From NCBI GenBank assembly GCA_026122225.1, contig JANEZZ010002061.1:744001-808000 (forward strand): 64,000 bases of DNA, in the 5' to 3' direction. The notes beneath the pieces are model-generated. The model did not search any database and was not told where the DNA came from. It worked only from the letters and a program-made list of their open reading frames with translations. Within the stretch, counting starts at the first letter, position 1; each line of letters starts with the position of its first letter. Shown here one piece after another: positions 1-10,156 of this stretch. A program made the position numbers and the translations under genes. The stretch is from Heloderma charlesbogerti (Eukaryota; Chordata; Lepidosauria; Squamata; Helodermatidae).

Positions 1-905
1 CAAACCACTGGTAACGCTCAAGAACAGACAGGCCAGATTAGCCTTTGCCAGCAAACACCTAAAAAAGCCTGCCCAGTTCTGGAATAAGATTCTTTGGACT
101 GATGAAACCAAGATTAACTTGTACCAGAATGATGGGAAGGGAAAAGTATGGAGAAGGAAAGCAACAGCTCATGATCCAAAGCATACCACATCATCTGTCA
201 AACGGTGGAGGCAGTGTTATGGCACAGGCATGTATGGCTGCCAATGGAGCTGGTATTTATTGATGACCTGACTGCTGATAAAAGCAGCAGGATGAATTCT
301 GAAGTGTATAGGGCTATACTTTCTGCTCAGATTCAGCTGAATGCTGCCAAACAGATAGGACACCGCTTCATATTGCAGATGGATAATGACCCAAAACATA
401 CAGCAAAAGCTACCCAAGAGTTTCTCAAGGCAAAGAAGTGGGATGTTCTTCAATGGCCAAGTCAGTCACCTGCTCTCAACCCAATAGAGCATGCTTTTCA
501 CTTACTGAAGACAAGACTGAAGGCAGAAAGACCCACAAACAAGCAGCAGCTGAAGGGAGCTGCAGTAAAGGCCTGACAAAGCATCTCGAGGGAGGAAACT
601 CAGCATTTGGTCATGTCCATGGGTTCCAGACTGAAGGCAGTCATTGACTGCAAAGGATTTTCATCCAGGTATTAAAGGCGATCCTTCAGTTTGAAATGAT
701 GTTGGTTTGTTCCATTACTTATGAGCCACCAATGATGGGGTGTGTGTGTGTATGCCCCTGGCTGTACTTCCCAAATGATTGGTGCCCCACTTTTGTCAAA
801 CCCCTTGAATTACAGGTGAAAGTCCTGACTTCGCTCCCATCTGGGTGCGTTTCCTTTCAACTTCAGTGTGGTGGTGTGCAGAGGCCAACTGCCAAAACAG
901 TTATC
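1..905 (+). mobile_element. Tc1/mariner DNA transposon remnant (DD34E transposase, left end outside window)
   Basis: Decayed transposase of the Tc1 type, which would cut and paste its own element in the nucleus. The first catalytic Asp is in a WTDETK motif near 95-112. The second is in MDNDPKHTAK at 379-408 and the Glu is in NPIE at 478-489. Spacing between the last two is 34 residues, as expected for DD34E. The reading frame breaks at least near 200, near 245 and after 576, so the protein is dead. The 5' part of the element lies before base 1. The 3' untranslated part seems to run to about 905; I could not place the terminal repeat. Confidence 0.85.
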
Positions 906-1065
906 CTTGTTCCAATATTTCTGGCCCTGACTGTAATTAATCAGCAGGTTTTCCCAAGTAGCAAGCCAGACTCCGGTTCTGCAGGAGTTTGGAGAATTCC
1001 TATGGATTACAGATGTCGTGCTCACAAAAGCCAAAGCCTACATGCCAAATGTGATATAGGAGATC

Positions 1066-1842
1066 ATAGAATCAAAGAATCATAGAACAGTAGGGTTGGA
1101 AGGGGCCTACAAGGCCATCAAGTCCAACCCCCTGCTCAATGCAGGAATCCAAGTCATGGCATCCCTGACAGATGGCTGTCCAGCCTCATCTTGAATGCCT
1201 CCTGTGTGGGAGAGCCCGCTACCTCCCTAGGTAATTCGTTCCATTGGCATATTGCTCTAACAGTCAGGAAGTACTTCCTGATTTTCACCCGGAATCTGGC
1301 TTCCTGTAAGTTGAGCCCGTTATTCCGTGTCCTGCACTCTGGGATGATCGAGAAGAGATCCTGGCCTTCCTCTCTGTGACAGCCTTTCAAGTACTTGAAG
1401 AGCGTTATCATATCTCCCCTCAGTCTTCTCTTCTCAAGGCTAAACATGCCCAGTCCTTTCAGTCTCTCCTCAGAGGGCTTTATTTCCAGTCCCCTGATCA
1501 TCTTTGTTGCCCTCCTCTGAACCCTCTCCAGCTTGTCTGCATCCTTCTCAAAATGTGGTGCCCAGAACTGGACACAGTACTCCAGATGAGGCCTAGCCAG
1601 TGCTGAGTAGAGGGGAACTAGTACTTCCTGGGATTTGGAAGCTATATTTCTATTAATGCAGCCTCAAATAGCATTTGCCTTTTTTGCAGCCACATCACAT
1701 TGTTGGCTCATTTTCAGCTTGTGATCGACAACAATTCCAAGATCCTTCTCGCTTGTAGTGTGGTTGAGCCACGTATCCCCCATCTTGTAACTGTGCATTT
1801 GGTTTCTTTTTCCTAGGTGCAGAACTTGGCATTTCAAAGCTT
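1066..1842 (-). mobile_element. CR1 LINE fragment, 3' end, antisense
   Basis: Read on the minus strand this is the end of CR1 ORF2 ([31 protein letters not shown], then [13 protein letters not shown]) followed by the typical CR1 tail of short repeats ending near TTCTATGATTCT. It is 5'-truncated at about 1842, in the coding stretch HVLHLGKRN. Closely related copies lie at 32899, 42850, 55610 and 59941. Confidence 0.9.
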
Positions 1843-2246
1843 AAGTGTGTGCGTGTGAATTGGATAAGGACCCTGTTGGTGGTTTGTTTTAGGAGTTTAA
1901 CCTAGGCAAGCTTGGGGACTGCCAGCATCCTGACCTCAGGTGAAGTTATGAGGAACTTGAAGGGCAGTTGCTCTGGCTTGGAACCACGTGCTTTGGTGCG
2001 ATTGAAGTGTCTTGAGTCAGACCTTCGGCATGTTTTCTTGCAGACTTTTTTGGGGAAACAAACAGTCTCAACTGTGGCTGGCTCAGTTCCTCCCTCCTGA
2101 AGTGCCTGACCTGAGTTCAAAGTCACAGGAGATACTGCCTCAGGCTTCCATTAGAACTGAGGCCTGTGGGAAGCCCCCCTCCACCAGGATAGACACTCTA
2201 GCTTGTTGCTACCCAAAGGGTCACTATTAGAGGGTCTGGGTTACAA
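1843..2246. other. Unassigned spacer
   Basis: No gene or known repeat is recognised. It holds the first copy (2224-2239) of a 16-base sequence that recurs in the loop of the adjoining palindrome at 2707-2722. Confidence 0.4.
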
Positions 2247-3222
2247 CTAGGGATGTCAGAGAATTTCGCCACGAATCTCAGGGAGGCCGAATGCCAGTGC
2301 ATCCGGCCCCCCGAAATTGGTGGCAAAACGGTCTGCCCCCCCCACCCCGGGACGGGACTTACCTTGTGCGAATGTCCCTGGCGGCGGCGGTTCGGCGGTG
2401 GTTCGGCAGCAGCAGCTGCGGCGGCCGGTCTTCTGACCGGCTGCCGCCACCGCCATTTCCAAGTTAAAAAAAAAAACGTGATAGGCTAGGTAAAGATTTA
2501 CGTAGCCTATCACAGCTAGATTTTTAAAAAACACCGTGATAGGCTACGTAAATGTTTACATAGCCTATCATGGCTGAGTGGAAAAAAAAAACAACCGCGC
2601 ATACGCAAATGGCGGTGCCCATGGGCGCCGCCATTTGCGTTTCTTATTTTGGCACGTGTAGTCTACCTAAACATTTATGTAGACTATGGCGAAAATAAGG
2701 GGAACGCTATTAGAGGGTCTGGAGCTATTTGCGTTCCCCTTATTTTCGCCGTAGTCTACGTAAATGTTTACGTAGACTACACGTGCCAAAATAAGGAACA
2801 CAAATGGCGGCGCCCATGGGCGCCGCCATTTGCGTACGCACTCCCCCCCCCAAAGTCAGCTGTGATAGGCTACGTAAACATTTACGTAGCCTATCACGGT
2901 GTTTTTTTAAAAATCTAGCCGTGATAGGCTACTTAAATCTTTACATAGTCTATCACGTTTGTTTGTTTGTTTGTTTGTTTGTTTTACTTGGACATGGCGG
3001 CGGTGGCAGCCAGTCGGAAGACCGGCTGCTGCCGCCGCCGCCGCTGAACTGCCGCTGAACCGCCACTGGAGCCGCCGCCGCCAGGGACATTCGCACAAGG
3101 TAAGTCCCGTCCTGGGGGGGTGGCGGGGGGGTGGCAGACTGTTTCTCCACCAATTTCGGGGGGCCGAATGCGCTGGCATTCGGCCTCCCTGAGATTCATG
3201 GAGAAATTCTCTGACATCCCTA
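2247..3222. repeat. Giant imperfect inverted repeat (arms about 460-500 bp)
   Basis: The outer arm start at 2251 pairs with 3220. The inner arm 2688-2707 pairs exactly with 2731-2750, leaving a loop of about 23 bases. Matching landmarks occur in mirror order: the GGCCCCCCGAAATT block, the ACTTACCTTGTGCG block, a CGG-rich block, two 36-bp palindromes and one CCCATGGG palindrome. Differences are mostly homopolymer and short-repeat length changes, such as (GTTT)n only in the right arm. Confidence 0.85.
2958..2985 (+). repeat. (GTTT)n microsatellite
   Basis: About seven GTTT units in the right arm of the palindrome; the left arm has a poly(A) run at the matching place. Confidence 0.9.
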
Positions 3223-3330
3223 TTTTTTTCACTCAGCCGTGATAGACTACGTAAACATTTACGTAGCTTATCACGGCTGACTGCAGGGATGCAAATGGCA
3301 GCGGCTACGGCTGCCGCCATTTGCGTCCCG

Positions 3331-3510
3331 GCCAGCCAGGATTCGCGGCGGGAGGGACAGGGCGCCTCCCCCCCGGCCAGAATTTTGGCGGGGAGGGACG
3401 GAGCGCCTCCCCCCCGGCCAGAATTTTGTGGGGGGAGGGACGGGGCGCCTCCCTCCCCCGGCCAGAATTTTGGGGGGAGGGATGGAGCGCCTCCCCCCCA
3501 CCGCGAATCA
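3331..3510 (+). repeat. GC-rich minisatellite, about 41-44-bp unit
   Basis: Units contain GCCAGAATTTTG followed by a G-rich run, GGGA(C/T)GG, GCGCCTCC and a C-run. Clear unit starts are at about 3375, 3416 and 3460, with a degenerate first unit at 3331. It lies between the giant palindrome and the right end of the element. Confidence 0.85.
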
Positions 3511-3680
3511 AGTTTCGGTTCAGGTAAGGGACTTTCGTACATCCCTAGCACCTCACCTTTGGCACATCTTCCTTTGGGGTCTCCAGCCCCACAGTCATCT
3601 AGAAACAGTGGACAATGCTACCCCTCCCACTGGGTTTTCCAAAGCTCATGGCAGATGAAAAGCTCATTTGCATACGTTTA

Positions 3681-3792
3681 GAGCAGCCTTTCCCAACTGG
3701 TTGAACTACAACTCCCATAATCCCCAGCCAGCACGCCCAATGGGACTTGAACAACACATCCGAAAGGCACCAAGTTGGGGAAAGGTTCTCTA
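3681..3792. mobile_element. Palindromic MITE-like repeat (ACTACAACTCCCAT family)
   Basis: A short fold-back repeat: TTTCCCAACTGGTTG at the left and CACCAAGTTGGGGAAAGG at the right, with ACTACAACTCCCATAATCC inside. The same family is found many times below (10026, 12622, 16872, 17205, 22080, 23470, 27068, 28725, 45748, 46735, 59840). No transposase; family name not known to me. Confidence 0.75.
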
Positions 3793-4289
3793 GACTAATG
3801 TTTAGTTTGGTTCGTTCATGGAGAAACTGTGGTTCTTCCAGCTGACGGTCTCATTTTTGTGACTGACAGTAACATGCAAAATAACCCCACAAATTCTGGA
3901 TGTATGAACATCTGGTCCAACACACCTGGGGGAAGGCTGGATTCTGTGTGGCTGTATTTCAAAGGCTGCTTTAAATTTTTCAAAGGGCCAATATTTATTT
4001 TACTTATTATGTATTTATTTAGTACCATTCTAATCCACCCAAGAGCTAGTGTTCTCTAGGCGGATTACAACCACTTAAAAAAAAAAGAACCAAAATGCCA
4101 TTTTAAAACACAGTTAAAGATACAGAATACAATACAAATATTTAAAAGAATATAACACAAAATAATGGAAAACAAGAAACAGCGCAAGAATCGCCACAAC
4201 AGCCATTGTAACCTAGAACTAAGTCTCTAATATGCCTGGGAGAAAAGACAGGACTTTGCCTGGTGCTAAAAAGATAACATTTCCCAGTA
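3793..4289. other. Unassigned stretch with LINE 3'-UTR-like segment
   Basis: 3980-4150 resembles the reverse of an L2-type 3' untranslated end (TATTTATTTAGTACC, then GGCGGATTACAACC and A-rich sequence). Nothing else is recognised. Confidence 0.35.
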
Positions 4290-4716
4290 GTAATGTATGG
4301 CTGTGAGAGCTGGACTTCGGCTGAGCGCCGAAGAATTGATGCTTTCAAACTGTGGTGCTGGAGAAGACTCTTACGAGTCCCCTGGACTGCAAGGAGGTCA
4401 AATCAGTCCATCCTAAAGGAAATCAACCCTGAGTGCTCATTGGAAGGACAGATACTGAAGCTGAAGCGCAAATATTTTGGCCACCTAATGCGAAGAGGAA
4501 ACTCCCTGGAAAAGACCCTGATGCTGGGAAAGATTGAAGGCAAAAGGAGAAGGGGACGGCAGAGGATGAGATGGCTAGATAGCATCACCAATGCAATGAA
4601 TATGGACTTGAACACACGCCGGGAGAGAGCGGAGGACAGGAGGGCCTGGCGTGCTGTGGTCCATGGGGTCACGAAGAGTCGGGCACGACTTAACGACTGA
4701 ACAACAACAACAACGA
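4290..4716 (+). mobile_element. BovB (RTE) LINE, 3' end of ORF2 and tail
   Basis: Encodes the C-terminal end of BovB ORF2: YGCESWTSAERRRIDAFKLW, then [20 protein letters not shown], ending HGVTKSRARLND. The tail is CGACTTAACGACTGAACAAC followed by AAC repeats. Heavily 5'-truncated. BovB in this abundance outside ruminants points to a squamate host. Confidence 0.93.
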
Positions 4717-5165
4717 AAGATAACAGCAAAAAGATAATCGTGGTAAGGGTTGTTCCTCCACTTCTCCACCCATCTCAACGTCCTTGTTCTCTTACAGCCA
4801 CCAGGTTAGGTTCCCCACCAGGGGTATTGGCTGGATCTAATTATTTACAGAGCTGCTTTTCAGTTCAGTACTTCAGTGTGCACATTGCCCATTTGCCTTG
4901 GGCTCCCCCCCCCCCATTTAGGGCTGTACAGCTGCTGTTTTCACGGCAGCTCAGAAGAATACAATGCTGCTCTTCTGAGCTTGCTGTGAAGGGATTCTCT
5001 CTCCTGGATCGCATGACTTGAGTCTGTAAGACCCCCGTGAAACAGCTGTATGGAACTTGTTTAGTTAAGGTATTTAATCACTGAATGACCAGATTTCTTC
5101 CAGTTCCTCTGCCCACTCATCCAGCACACCCATCATCTGTGTTCTCAATTCCCCTCCAAGGAACA
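4717..5165. other. Upstream region of the SLC22A7-like pseudogene
   Basis: No repeat or gene is recognised. It would have held the promoter and 5' UTR of the duplicate; no clear promoter motif is visible. Confidence 0.4.
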
Positions 5166-5541
5166 ATGAGTTTTGAGGCGCTCCTGGAAGAAGTGGATGG
5201 ATTTGGGAAATACCAGATGCTGGCGTTCTTGATGCTTTGCCTGCCCAGACTGGTTATTCCCATGGACTTCCTGCTGCACAATTTCATCTCTGCCTCTCCG
5301 TCCCAACACTGTGCCATTCCAGCCTTCACTGGCATTTCAGCCCTCAGCCAAGATGAGGTGTTCCGCGCCGGCCTCCCGAGGGAGCCCGATGGGATGCTGA
5401 CCCTGCAAGATGTTTCCCAGGCCTCAGCTTCACTTGCTGGTAAATTCTTTCTGGGAGGTGCACAATGCTTCATCCACCCAGAACTGCCAGCAGGGTTGGG
5501 TCTAAAATCCCTCACAGTGTGCATCGACCGCGGTCACTGAG
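5166..5541 (+). pseudogene. Pseudogene exon 1
   Basis: Starts MSFEALLEEVDGFGKYQMLA, closely matching [20 protein letters not shown] of the intact gene, then first membrane segment and LHNF. The exon is 376 nt against 378. The late part runs out of frame: in the family frame TGC-CAG-CAG-GGT-TGG-GTC is followed by TAA near 5505. The donor GTAAGC at 5542 is still good. Confidence 0.9.
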
Positions 5542-5687
5542 GTAAGCGCCAGTCAGTTTTGCTTTCTCCCACATTCATTTAAAAAAAAATAAATCTCAAG
5601 TTATTTCTATTGTGTTTATGAAGAAATGTGTGAATTTTTGGTAAGTTCTTAAAAAAAATCAGTCCATTTTTTTTTTTTTGGTCACTC

Positions 5688-6165
5688 ATCCCTATCCAGA
5701 GTAAGGGTGTATGTGAAATTCACATACAGTTTGTTTTTGATCAGGTTTCAGTTTGTTTTTCTATCAGGATTTATCCAGTTTGCACCTTTTGGACCAAACA
5801 TGGAATCAGCCACAATCTGTGGTCAAAGTCCATAGATGTCTGAGCTTGCGATGTGATTCACAGACCAAAAAAAGAGCATTTGACAACATGCACACATTTG
5901 AAACTATGCATTAAAAGTGCATACTTTTGGAAAATGTGCACAGTGTGCTTTAATCAATGGGAGAAGAATGCATACGTTTCAAAGATGCGCACAATTGATG
6001 CATACATTTGGGGAAATGCACAAAAAAAATATACACGGATTTTCATGTGAACAGAAGAAAACAAAGTTCACAGTCTGATACAGATTTGAGTTGGAACAAG
6101 CTTTGAGACAGAATTTGGAGAACTTTGGCGAGTTCAAGTTTTGCTGATTCGCACGTCCCTAATCC
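5688..6165. mobile_element. DNA-element-like repeat with internal GCATACATTTG periodicity
   Basis: The left side contains CATCCCTA and the right side CACGTCCCTAA, recalling but not matching the ends of the 2247-3549 element. Inside, related short blocks recur: GCACACATTTG, GCATACTTTTGG, GCATACGTTTCAA, GCATACATTTGG. No coding capacity. Family unknown. Confidence 0.45.
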
Positions 6166-6344
6166 AGAGCTTGTTTGAAAAAGTGTCGTCTTTACACAAA
6201 AGGGCATGATCAGTGTGGAAGGACAGAGGGGTCAGGAGCACAGAGGCATGCAATCTGCCATAGCTGTGGGGCTAGAGGGAAGTTGGAGTTTGGCCAAGCA
6301 AGGCTTTATCCATCGTCCTTATTTTATTGATTCTAACCTTCCAG

Positions 6345-6448
6345 TGGGACCTGGTGTGTGGGAAGAAAGGCTTGAACCAAGCAATTGCCACCTTCTTCTT
6401 CACTGGCGTTACCCTTGGGGTTGTACTTTTTGGCTACTTATCTGACAG
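6345..6448 (+). pseudogene. Pseudogene exon 2 (open)
   Basis: 104 nt between CCAG and GTGAGT. Reads [20 protein letters not shown] and ends GYLSDR, the family signature of the second membrane segment. No lesion seen in this exon. Confidence 0.92.
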
Positions 6449-7170
6449 GTGAGTATGTACTTCTGTTCCCAACCTGACTTACTGTTAAGCATTGGATAGA
6501 TAATACTTGGCTAAGAAACAGGTGAATTTTGAAAACCGTAAAATAGCCTTCCTCGACTTGGTGACCTCCGGCCCATCTTTCCAGTTTCCTCCCTATGCCA
6601 TTTAATGTCCTACACCAATCCCCCCTAAGATTAATCTTTCCTTCAATTATTTTCCCCATAAACTCATTTACCCCCCGAGATCTCCCCCCCACCCCCCAAG
6701 ATGGCTTTTCTTTTCTTTTTCGATTTATTTTCTAACCTCACTCAATTATACCAGTTCTCCTTCAGGGTTTGTCACAAAGCTGTGCATGAGCTCTCAGTGA
6801 AAGGGAAGCAAGACCCATGCTCATGTCCTGCCCAAACACCATCACAAATGCTGAACAAAACACTAGCCACTCCATCCCTTCACCAAAGAGTCAAAGCAAA
6901 GTGCAGAGTTTTGAAAGACATAAATAGGCAGCTGCTGGCTATTAATACAGACAGTCTTCTCCATAAACCAGGCTTTTGTCTCTACCTGTCCTCTATGAAG
7001 AACAATGTGATGGTCCAGCATCATCCATAGGGACAGGTAAGGAGCAAACCCTGCAAACATCTGTGCTGGTGCATTGATGCTGGACAGAGCCCTCAGGTTC
7101 TGTATAAGAATGACTGATTCTTAGTGGATTAAAAGAGTCCTTAGTGCCCAAGTCAAAATTTTTGAGTGCG
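6449..7170. other. Pseudogene intron 2, unassigned
   Basis: Pyrimidine-rich near 6670-6720; otherwise no repeat family or gene is recognised. Confidence 0.4.
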
Positions 7171-7241
7171 CTCTCTCTCTCTCTCTCTCGTGTGTGTGTG
7201 TGTGTATACACAGACACACACAGACACACACACACACACAC
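7171..7241. repeat. Compound (CT)n(GT)n(CA)n microsatellite
   Basis: CT run at 7171-7189, GT run to about 7206, then CA runs to 7241. The adjacent GT and CA runs can fold back. Confidence 0.95.
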
Positions 7242-7889
7242 GAATTTTGTATCTTATGGAAACTACAGCTTCAGCTAACTTGTGATGAGTTCATTTATCC
7301 ACAAGAAGTCACTGTTGACTTATATTGAGAAGGATACTGGGAGGACTGGGTTAGATATTAATGCTGAAATACAGCAAGGAAACACTTCCCTCCCTCCCCG
7401 TTATGTTCTCACCACATAGCATGAAATCTCTCTTGGAAACTTTGACCATTATTAGATTATCAGGCCATTGCACAATGAATAAACATTTGTAGCTCATTTG
7501 CTGCACAGAATCTGGAGGTCTCCCCTCAAAGACGGGTTTCCTTTCTGAGCATCTTGCATTGCCCAGCACCCGAGCAGTAATGTCTGGCTGCTGGGAAAAT
7601 GTAATTCTTTCCCCAGCTAGGGGGGACACTACGATCCGGGAGCTGTGTGCAATGTGGCTACAACTGAGAACCACAACCGGGCGGTTGGCTGCCTTGAGCA
7701 GCTGCTGGGGCTACAGCACCCCAGAGGGCCTCTTCCACTGCTGCTGCACAGTAAGAGAAGCCACTGCCACCTGCCCCCTCGCCATGCAGTGGCGACGACT
7801 GGGGCCCCTCCAGTGGCCCCCCCTCATCTTCATTTTGACTCCCCCTGCAGCAGCAGCAGCTCCTCTTCCTGGAGCAGGGCGCAGAAGCT
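7242..7889. other. Pseudogene intron 2, unassigned
   Basis: No gene or repeat is recognised. Long open frames at 7559-8209 are composition artefacts of a GC-rich stretch. Confidence 0.4.
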
Positions 7890-8225
7890 CAGTCCCAGAG
7901 CCCCAATCTGGCCCACTGGGGGTCCCAATCCAGCCCTCCGCAGGTTGCCCATCAGGTCCTGCCCTTTCCCCTGGCCCCACTCCCTTTCCTCCAGCCACCA
8001 GTACTTCAGTGGTTTCCCAGCTTTCCTGCAGTTTCCCCCCCATTCCGAAAGGTTGGAATGCCTCTCCTAAGGCTTCCTTGGTGGCAGTCAGCCCTTTAAG
8101 CTACAATATCATTGGTATTTGGGGGCCCACCCCTTCTGCCTTCAGCCCCTCTCACCCCTGGGATGCAGCCCAGGAGCTTTTCTGGAATGGAGTTGGGCCC
8201 TCGGGCTGAAAGAGGTCCTGCAGCC
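7890..8225 (-). mobile_element. hAT-like non-autonomous repeat (antisense copy)
   Basis: Shares CCCATTC-GAAAGGTTGGAATGCC, TCTCCTAAGGCTT and the GGGCCC..GGGCTGAAAG end with copies at 16370, 27728, 39885 and 49250. Those copies end in CAGGGG-type termini typical of hAT elements. No transposase is present. Confidence 0.6.
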
Positions 8226-8591
8226 CTGCCCGAGAGGGAGAACGCAGGCGGGGGCCGCTTCTCCTTGCCACTACTCTTCACTCACCCGAATAAGAGACTA
8301 GTGGGTTTCTCACTGGACAGCATCTTACCAAGTCCATTCTCCCAAATCTAGAGCTGCCCCTCTACCTATTGGCCCGTGACATCACTGCCTATCCGTTGCA
8401 CAAATTCTCCCATCCTGTGCTATGTTCTAACCTTAACATCAGTGCTGAGCTTCCAACAAAGAAGGTCTTACAGGAATTTCACCCCTGGAATCTTTACACT
8501 TTGCTTTTAGACTTTAGCTAAGCTCAGTGTAAATGTGAACCTGATATGGGGATTCTCCAGGCCAGTCAGTTTCAGGTCTTGCATTGGCTCT

Positions 8592-8755
8592 GATGAACAT
8601 AAGAAGAGCCCTGTTGGATCAGACCAAGGGTCCATCCCGTCCAGCATTCCGTTCACACAGTGGCTAACCAGCTGTCGACCGGGAACCCACAAGCAGGGCA
8701 TCAGTGCAACAGCACCCTCCCACCCATGTTCCCCAGCAACTGGCTCTTGGTTTTG
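8592..8755 (-). mobile_element. CR1-like LINE 3'-UTR copy
   Basis: Minus-strand copy of a common tail beginning ACATAAGAAGAGCCCTGTTG and containing CACACAGTGGCTAACC and CCCCAGCAACTGG. At 36560-36865 the same tail follows a LINE coding end, which is why I assign it to a LINE. Other copies: 22290, 35510, 41825, 47215, 50283. Confidence 0.7.
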
Positions 8756-9099
8756 TTTTGGGCTTTTTTGTTGTTAGCTGAAACCTTCTGCTCTGGTGTG
8801 TGTGGCTTTGTGGGGGGGGGACAGGGAGGCGGGGGCAGCCTTCCCCTTAAGAAGACTACCCCTTCCCATCCATGATCTGTGGACTGGGTACTGCATTGTT
8901 GTTTATGAGTCAGAACTTGCAGACCAGTTCCACAAAGGCTAAATGCAGTAGAACCGATAATCTACACAAAGCTATGAAATACTGTACTGTACAAAGACCC
9001 AAGAAGCAAAGAGCCTGCAGAGAGAGGCTGCCATTTCTTTCATCACTACTACAGTGTTTTCAATTAGCAAACTGCTTTTTACAATCTTTTATATACATT

Positions 9100-9260
9100 T
9101 GCTGTCATAACAATGACCCTGCAAAGTAGATCACTATCAATCCCATTTTATATATTGGGTAGACAACCTGAGACATGGTCATTTGCTAAAGGGAGCAGAT
9201 GCAGTCCATGGCCGAGAGTCCACTTTTTGGAAATCAAAATCCAGCTCTCTGCCATTGGAG
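9100..9260 (+). mobile_element. MIR-like SINE remnant
   Basis: CAATGACCCTGCAAAGTAG, CCCATTTTATATATTGGG, ACCTGAGACATGG and TTTGCTAAAGGGAGCAG follow the order of the MIR 3' half. Strongly diverged. Confidence 0.45.
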
Positions 9261-9471
9261 CATGTTAGCTCTCACACTACCTCCCTCCTGTTTCCCAAGC
9301 ACTCTTAGGAGAAGACAAAGCTAGAGTGTGTGAATGACACAGGAAAAGGGATGCTGGAGAAATCTGTTTGGGGGTGGAGTTCAATGAGTCTCACCTGGGA
9401 AGGACTTTCTTATGTCATTCTGTTTGCTCTCTGTGGAAGGAAAACTGTTGCTATGCCTCCTCCCCACCCCG

Positions 9472-9626
9472 ATTTGGCCAATGAAGTATGCTTCTGCTCT
9501 CTTTCTTTGTCACGATGCTCTTCGGGACCATGTCTGCATTTTCAGTGTCCTAGCTGATGTTTGTCATCATGATGTCACTCTGTGGCGTGGGGCTCACAGG
9601 CATTTCTATCATCTCTATGATATTAG
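9472..9626 (+). pseudogene. Pseudogene exon 3 (two stops, acceptor lost)
   Basis: Exactly 155 nt, aligned without gaps to exon 3 of the intact gene and ending at GTGAGT. The family FGRKRML is FGQ, stop, SML; the family SVTYSML is SVS, stop, LMF. The acceptor AG is replaced by CACCCCG. The C-terminal side LTGISIISMILG still resembles [17 protein letters not shown]. Confidence 0.88.
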
Positions 9627-9862
9627 GTGAGTTAAAATGCATGGATTGCCATGCCAGGCCTGCCTCGATTAAGAATCCAATCCGTGTTGGCTGGGAATGG
9701 CAGGAGTTGGGGTCCGACATCTCTGGGGGGCACCAGGTTGGGGAAGGATGGGATGTACCATTCTGGCACAACTGCTGATGCAAATCCCAAACATCCCCAT
9801 GCCTATGGATTTCCCTCTACTGGGTGTTGTCTATCAGCTGGACAGGGAATACCGCCTCCCCC

Positions 9863-9895
9863 CTCTCACTCTCTCTCTCTCTCTCTCTCTCTCTC
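9863..9895 (+). repeat. (CT)n microsatellite
   Basis: Uninterrupted CT dinucleotides. Confidence 0.95.
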
Positions 9896-10025
9896 ATGCC
9901 TTCTTGGACTGGTGATGCATTAATCAGGTATCTCCCTAGGTGCTCCCTGCCTACATATTATTTACTTCAAAGCCCTTTGGCACTCCTGACTGGGGGATTC
10001 TTCTCTACTTGTCAATCCCCCCCCA

Positions 10026-10156
10026 CTATGGTAGGGGTGGAAAACTTGTGGTCCTCCAGATGTTTTGGCCTACAAAACCTTTGGCTGCGCTGGGTAGGGC
10101 TGAGGGAAGTCACAGGCCAAACATCTGGAGGGCCACCAGTTGGCCACCCCTGCACT
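10026..10156. mobile_element. Palindromic MITE-like repeat
   Basis: Left half GGTCCTCCAGATGTTTTGGC, right half GGCCAAACATCTGGAGGGCC, with near-symmetric ends (GGGTGG / CCACCCC). Confidence 0.75.

Larger units (their letters stand above)
2247..3549. mobile_element. 1.3-kb nested-palindrome element with CTAGGGATGT termini
   Basis: The ends are inverted: CTAGGGATGT at 2247 and ACATCCCTAG at 3549. Inside, bases 2247-2706 and 2725-3222 form a very large inverted repeat. The arms themselves are built of shorter palindromes: a 36-bp class with a TACGTAAA/TTTACGTA core (2478-2513, 2536-2571, 2862-2897, 2921-2956, 3239-3274), a shorter 30-bp class (2658-2688, 2751-2780), and a GC-rich class around CCCATGGG (2603-2640, 2801-2832), with a related one at 3291-3324. 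There is no open reading frame of note, so if mobile it is non-autonomous. A fragment of the same family is at 17463-17606. The terminal inverted repeats suggest a DNA transposon; the family is unknown to me. Confidence 0.7.

Noticed and set aside
2478..2956. CRISPR-like array of regularly repeated palindromes
   Set aside because: Units are mirrored across a centre and not tandem, spacers are themselves repeated, and the host is a vertebrate.
2907..3551. Open frame of 214 codons on the - strand with Pro/Gly repeats
   Set aside because: Direct consequence of the minisatellite and CGG-rich palindrome; no start context or homology.
7559..8209. Open frame of 216 codons on the + strand
   Set aside because: Low-complexity Pro/Ser-rich translation of a GC-rich stretch that overlaps a hAT-like repeat, with overlapping open frames on both strands and no family resemblance.
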